From NCBI RefSeq assembly GCF_009759685.1, contig NZ_CP046654.1:3596001-3660000 (forward strand): a DNA stretch of 64,000 nucleotides, read 5' to 3'. Made by a program: the position numbers and the translations under genes. Below, piece by piece: positions 60,037 to 64,000 of this stretch. The first letter of the stretch is position 1. Every line of letters begins with the position of its first letter. The stretch comes from Acinetobacter baumannii. Lineage in GTDB: Bacteria > Pseudomonadota > Gammaproteobacteria > Pseudomonadales > Moraxellaceae. A model generated the notes under the pieces. That model saw nothing but the letters and a program-made list of their open reading frames with translations, did not search any database and was not told the DNA's origin.

Positions 60037-62133
60037 TTAAAAACGATAGCGAAGTGCAACTTGAGCATTTAAAGGATCGCCCATCATGTTCGAATCATTT
60101 GCTCCACTATGACCTGACACAAAATAATCGCGATCAAACAAGTTATTTAGGTTTAAATTCACATCATAACGTTCACTTTGATAACCTAACGCCGCATTTA
60201 CAACTGCATATCCCGGTAAAACGTTTTTGTTGTCTGGCGCACTAAAACGTGATGATTCACCACGACCACCCACAGCTGCATACCAATAATCATTAATTTG
60301 ATATTTTAACCATAAGTTAGCAGTATTGTTTGGCGTGAGCGCAGAATGATTGCCTGTAAAACCAATAGTCGATTTTTCAATCTTACCATCCATATACGAA
60401 TAACCAGCCAATACTGACAATTGATCGGTCAACTGACCTGTTAATGAAAGTTCAACACCTTTGGTTTTTTGCTCACCTGCCAACAATGCTTGATTTGGGT
60501 TTGCTGGATCTTGGTTTTGAATATTAGTTTGGCTCATCTCAAACAAAGCCAAGGTTACATTCAACTGATCATTTACATCCCACTTTGCACCAATTTCATA
60601 GTTTTCAGTTTTTGTGGGCCTTAAGTCATCACTGTTTTGATAAAAAACAAATGAATCAGCCAAAGGTTGGAAAGAGCGGTTATAAGAAGTGTAAAGTGAG
60701 ATATTATTTACTGGCTGGTAGACCACTCCAATTCGTGGAGAATAAGTATTGTCAGTACGGTTTAAATCTAAATTCGTACTCGTTTTATCATCACGATCTT
60801 GCGATAGATTGTCATAACGTAAACCCACTAAAACTTTAAGCTGATCTGTCACTGTCATTAGATCTTGCAGATACACGCCGTAGTTTTCAAAAGTATTGCT
60901 ATTGTTATTACGTGCAGTTGTAGTTCCTGTATTAATAGGCGCCCAATACTCTAATTTAGGATTATATAAATCAGTAGTTGTTTTAGCACCTTGCCAAAGT
61001 ATCTCATCTTTATGCTGCTTGCTATATTCAGCACCAATTAAGGTATTGTGCTTTAAAAAACCTGTATTAAATAAAGCGCTCAACTCTTGTTGAACATACA
61101 CACCATCTTCATTACGTAAGCGTTTATTCTGGGTTAAAGTAATTTTTGACTTATCAGCAGCTGGATGTGAATCTACACTATATTGACGATCAAGTGAGTA
61201 GTTATAGTGGCGAACTGCACCATGATACTTAAAATTATCATTAAACTCATGGTCTAAGCTGATAGTTTGGCTTGAGATTTCAGTATCAACATCCCCAACC
61301 TCTTTACCATTTAAAGCGCCATAAAAAGTTTTAGGATTTGTTTTAACAGGTTTACCTGTAATCGGGTCTGTCGGGAAACCTTGATCTGCCAAACGGTTAT
61401 CATGCAAATAGTCAGCCTGAAGTAAAAGTTTGGTCTTATCAGTAATATCCCACTGTACAGATGGAGCAACCGCTTGACGTTTTAAAAAAGCCTGATCACG
61501 GTAACCATCTGAGTCTTCAACTGCACCAGTTAAACGAACCTTAACATTCTCTGCGACTTTTTCATTTACATCGACTTCTGCGCGGCGTTGTCCTGTTGTA
61601 CTACCAATCAGGCTCACTTCACGCAAAGATTGATCGATTGGTTTTTTATTAATCTTGTTAACTAAACCACCTGCCGAACCACGCCCATATAATACCGAAG
61701 CAGGTCCTTTTAAAACTTCGATCCGCTCTACATTCGACATATCGCGAAAATACAATGCGTCATCGCGAATACCATCTACATAGTTATCGGTGATTGCAGA
61801 GAAACCACGAATCATGACCTGATCACGTTGTCCATCTCCTACACTAAAGCTTAAACCTGCAACATTTTGCAAGGCACCTTGCATAGAGGTAACTGTCTGT
61901 TCTCTTAAAACTTGTTTGGGTACAACGTTTACAATTTGAGGGACATCTTTTAATTGCATAAGTCCTTTAGTTGCACTTGATGCTTGCCCCACTTCTTGTT
62001 TTAAACTGATTTCCTTATCAGCTTTAACTGAAATTGTTGGAAGGTTGGTTACCGCCTGTTGATCTGCTTCTAGAGCATATACATGGCTTGTCATAACCCC
62101 AACTGATGAAATAAATAAAACTGAACGCTTCAT
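60037..62133 (-). CDS. TonB-dependent siderophore receptor
   Basis: 698 residues. A signal peptide ends near residue 21 (VYALEADQQAV), followed by a TonB-box-like TISVKADKE, the plug domain (about 50-165: PQIVNVVPKQVLREQTVTSM, RIEVLKGPASVLYGRGSAGG) and a 22-strand barrel with C-terminal VALRYRF. It imports ferric siderophores across the outer membrane. The plug shows the Fiu/FhuE-like catecholate/hydroxamate type, but the ligand cannot be named. A Fur-like site lies upstream. Iron limitation should induce it. Confidence 0.9.
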   Translation of the reverse strand: MKRSVLFISSVGVMTSHVYALEADQQAVTNLPTISVKADKEISLKQEVGQASSATKGLMQLKDVPQIVNVVPKQVLREQTVTSMQGALQNVAGLSFSVGDGQRDQVMIRGFSAITDNYVDGIRDDALYFRDMSNVERIEVLKGPASVLYGRGSAGGLVNKINKKPIDQSLREVSLIGSTTGQRRAEVDVNEKVAENVKVRLTGAVEDSDGYRDQAFLKRQAVAPSVQWDITDKTKLLLQADYLHDNRLADQGFPTDPITGKPVKTNPKTFYGALNGKEVGDVDTEISSQTISLDHEFNDNFKYHGAVRHYNYSLDRQYSVDSHPAADKSKITLTQNKRLRNEDGVYVQQELSALFNTGFLKHNTLIGAEYSKQHKDEILWQGAKTTTDLYNPKLEYWAPINTGTTTARNNNSNTFENYGVYLQDLMTVTDQLKVLVGLRYDNLSQDRDDKTSTNLDLNRTDNTYSPRIGVVYQPVNNISLYTSYNRSFQPLADSFVFYQNSDDLRPTKTENYEIGAKWDVNDQLNVTLALFEMSQTNIQNQDPANPNQALLAGEQKTKGVELSLTGQLTDQLSVLAGYSYMDGKIEKSTIGFTGNHSALTPNNTANLWLKYQINDYWYAAVGGRGESSRFSAPDNKNVLPGYAVVNAALGYQSERYDVNLNLNNLFDRDYFVSGHSGANDSNMMGDPLNAQVALRYRF

Positions 62134-62202
62134 ATAAGTTCGCTACGAAAAATTTCAGGCGAAGTTTCAATGAAACAGTATAGATTTGTAAATATTAGCA
62201 AG

Positions 62203-62222
62203 AATCATTATTAATTGATAAT
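62203..62222. promoter_or_regulatory. Fur-box-like site upstream of the TonB receptor gene
   Basis: AATCATTATTAATTGATAAT partly matches the iterated NATWAT hexamers of a Fur box, about 70-90 nt before the receptor start. Fits an iron-uptake gene. The match is imperfect, and the region is AT-rich. Confidence 0.35.
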
Positions 62223-62370
62223 ATTTATTAAAAAGATTATTTCAATTGCTTAGGCAAACAATAAAACTCTGCTAGCCGCTGAATAACCTGAATTTTATTC
62301 AACAAACTACAGCAAATGTGAGCAATGGTGTAAACTTATCGATCTGATTTTTTATTCTGTGACAACACAT

Positions 62371-63375
62371 ATGGCAACTGTAGATCTTTTTGCAATTGGT
62401 AATGCATTAATCGACCAAGAATTTAAAGTTTCTGATGATTTTCTTAGTCAGCAAGGCTTACAAAAAGGCACCATGCAGTTGTCTGATGGTGAAACACAAT
62501 CTGCCCTTTATGAAAAATTAAAACAAACTCAAGATTACAAAGGTCAAGCAAGTGGCGGCTCTGCTGCAAATACAACTGTAGCGTTTAGTGCATTAGGTGG
62601 TAGCGCATTTTATGGTTGCCGCGTTGGTCATGATGAATTAGGTGGAATTTACCTGCAAGGGTTAAATGATGCAGGCATCCAGACTACACCAAAGTCCATC
62701 AGTGAAGGGGTGACCGGTACCTGTATGGTCCTGATTAGCCCAGATTCTGAGCGTACTATGCATACCTATTTAGGTATTACCGCTGAGCTCTCTCAAGACC
62801 AAATCGATTTTGAACCATTAAAAACAGCAAAATGGCTTTATATTGAAGGCTATCTTTCTACAAGTGAAACAGCACGTAAAGCGGTAAAACAAGCTAGAGA
62901 AATTGCAAAAGCTCACGGCGTTAAAATTGCCCTATCTTTATCAGATCCTGCAATGGTTCAATACGCTCGTGAAGGCCTAGAAGAGCTTATGGATGATGGT
63001 GTGGATTTATTGTTCTGTAATGAACAAGAAGCCTTAATGTATACCAATACCACTACTGTTGAAGATGCACTTACTCAATTACGTTTTAAAAACCATACTG
63101 TTGTAATTACACAAAGTGCAAAAGGTGCTCTAGTTGCAAATCCAACTCACCATTTTCACGTTGCAGGCCGTCATGTTGAAGCTGTAGATACAAATGGTGC
63201 GGGTGATGCTTTTGCAGGTGCCTTCCTCTACGCATTAAACCATCATGAAGATTTAACTGCTGCTGCACAGTTAGCCATCTTAATTTCAAGTGAAGTCGTG
63301 TCTCAATTTGGTCCTCGTTTAGCCATTAATGACTATGCTAAACTTCTCGAAAATTTTCAGAAGGAATGTGCTTGA
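62371..63375 (+). CDS. PfkB-type sugar/nucleoside kinase, adenosine-kinase-like
   Basis: A 334-residue ribokinase-fold kinase. The N-terminal LFAIGNALIDQEFKVSDDF and the ASGGSAANTTVAFSALGGSA block bind the substrate. The C-terminal signature DTNGAGDAFAGAFLYALNHH holds the anion hole and the catalytic Asp. Members phosphorylate adenosine or a ribose-like sugar with ATP; adenosine kinase is the usual label for this Acinetobacter type. ATG 62371 is chosen; the GTG four codons upstream gives a poorer ribosome site. A Rieske gene follows 16 nt later. Confidence 0.82.
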   Translation: MATVDLFAIGNALIDQEFKVSDDFLSQQGLQKGTMQLSDGETQSALYEKLKQTQDYKGQASGGSAANTTVAFSALGGSAFYGCRVGHDELGGIYLQGLNDAGIQTTPKSISEGVTGTCMVLISPDSERTMHTYLGITAELSQDQIDFEPLKTAKWLYIEGYLSTSETARKAVKQAREIAKAHGVKIALSLSDPAMVQYAREGLEELMDDGVDLLFCNEQEALMYTNTTTVEDALTQLRFKNHTVVITQSAKGALVANPTHHFHVAGRHVEAVDTNGAGDAFAGAFLYALNHHEDLTAAAQLAILISSEVVSQFGPRLAINDYAKLLENFQKECA

Positions 63376-63391
63376 AATGGAAAGGATCTGT

Positions 63392-63700
63392 ATGACGGAA
63401 GAAGTTCCTGAGCGTGAAGCTAGAGCTTTTGACACTTTACAAGGAACTACTATTTTCATTACACAGCGTGATGGCTCTTTCTACGCCTATCAGAATTTAT
63501 GCCCACATTTGCAAACCGAACTTGAATATCTAGAAAACCAATTTCTAGATCAAGACCAAGAATATATCCAATGCTCAACCCACGGTGCTTTATTTAACGT
63601 GGAGACTGGTGAATGTATTTCAGGTCCTTGTTTAGGTGAGTTTCTAAATAAAGTTGAGATTAAGGTACATTCAGATGGCGGTATTTATATCGTAGACTGA
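63392..63700 (+). CDS. Rieske-type [2Fe-2S] protein
   Basis: 102 residues with the Rieske cluster motifs LCPHLQTELEYLE (CxH) and YIQCSTHGALFNVETGECIS (CxxH). It is a small stand-alone ferredoxin-like electron carrier of the NirD/Rieske type. ATG 63392 has AAGGA 5 nt upstream; the earlier frames overlap the kinase gene and have no good site. Co-transcribed with the kinase. Partner oxygenase not in the window. Confidence 0.82.
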   Translation: MTEEVPEREARAFDTLQGTTIFITQRDGSFYAYQNLCPHLQTELEYLENQFLDQDQEYIQCSTHGALFNVETGECISGPCLGEFLNKVEIKVHSDGGIYIVD

Positions 63701-63725
63701 GATCATCAACATTAGAGTTTCTACC

Positions 63726-64000
63726 ATGGCTGATTTCTTTTTTAATTATTATCTTATGCCATTTCATTTAAGTGTTGTGGCTTTGATATTGCTCAGCGTG
63801 GTAGAAACTATTGGTATGTATGTTGGTTTACGACCAAGCCAGCTATTAAAAAAAATTGCGCCAATTTGGCTTACCAATTCCCCTTTGCTCAATGTTAAAT
63901 TTTCTAAAGCTCTAATTTTTGTTTTTTTACTCATCAATTTCAGTTTTGCCGGTTATTTTTTACAGCTTTCTTTCTTTGCTATACAGCATTACTTTATCAC
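63726..64000 (+). CDS. YqiJ-like inner-membrane protein, cut by the window edge
   Basis: The frame from ATG 63726 stays open to the right edge (91 codons). It shows two membrane helices, with PFHLSVVALILLSVVETIGM near the start and ALIFVFLLINFSFAGYFLQL later. This spacing resembles the N-terminus of the YqiJ/OB-fold membrane proteins. The start of the C-terminal domain is not in the window, so the family call is tentative. Confidence 0.5.
   Translation, partial: MADFFFNYYLMPFHLSVVALILLSVVETIGMYVGLRPSQLLKKIAPIWLTNSPLLNVKFSKALIFVFLLINFSFAGYFLQLSFFAIQHYFI

Overview
The window looks like an Acinetobacter chromosome, most likely the A. baumannii/calcoaceticus group. It is AT-rich, and on the minus strand it carries the gene order pcaIJFBDKCHG-quiBCXA, the Acinetobacter-type protocatechuate/quinate supraoperon. 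The housekeeping blocks (pyrG-kdsA-eno, ftsB-ispD, clpS-clpA, argC, rpiA, ilvA) fit the same group. I see no insertion sequence, prophage, CRISPR array, tRNA or rRNA.

Layout. 1-4.8 kb: amidase (cut by the left edge), a divergent MarR-type regulator, an MFS carrier and an OprD-type porin, which together look like a small-molecule uptake and hydrolysis locus. 4.9-8.7 kb (-): acyl-CoA dehydrogenase, APH-fold kinase, histidine-phosphatase-fold protein and SDR, with a divergent LysR regulator and then an IclR regulator of the PcaU/PobR type. 10.6-12.4 kb (-): persulfide-dioxygenase-like metallo-beta-lactamase protein and two YeeE/YedE half-transporters. 12.5-13.6 kb: a small lipoprotein and a non-coding stretch with a probable structured small RNA. 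13.6-27.8 kb (-): the pca-qui operon. A three-box PcaU-type operator lies upstream of pcaI, but no pcaU gene is next to it. 28.1-34.5 kb: ispD, ftsB, a DUF421 membrane protein on the other strand, eno, kdsA and pyrG. 34.7-42.3 kb: lipoprotein, metal-dependent hydrolase-like protein, alpha/beta hydrolase, GDSL hydrolase, NTF2-like protein, fadH and a divergent PadR regulator with an alpha/beta hydrolase. 42.3-43.8 kb: DAHP synthase behind a leader with two aromatic-rich leader peptides. 43.8-56.8 kb: YnfA, ClpA/ClpS, a coiled-coil membrane protein, ArgC, an unknown lipoprotein, a zinc protease, RpiA, IlvA, a KtrAB/Trk-like potassium system and phospholipase A. 56.8-64 kb: M16C peptidase, TonB receptor, PfkB sugar/adenosine kinase, Rieske protein and a YqiJ-like membrane protein cut by the right edge.

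How the genes work together. QuiA (membrane PQQ enzyme), QuiB and QuiC (both with signal peptides) convert quinate/shikimate to protocatechuate outside the cytoplasm. QuiX and PcaK provide entry through the outer and inner membranes. PcaHG, B, C, D, IJ and F then take protocatechuate to succinyl-CoA and acetyl-CoA.

The most interesting non-gene signals are: (i) the DAHP-synthase leader with two tandem aromatic leader peptides and an intrinsic terminator; (ii) six exact copies of the 12-mer CTTAGGCTATTT, all intergenic and in one orientation, three of them clustered in 86 bp; (iii) a three-hairpin RNA candidate near 13.1 kb; (iv) twin palindromes 42 bp apart in the fadH/PadR promoter region; (v) a terminator-like hairpin inside the pca-qui operon. 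All functional calls come from reading the sequence; no database search was made.
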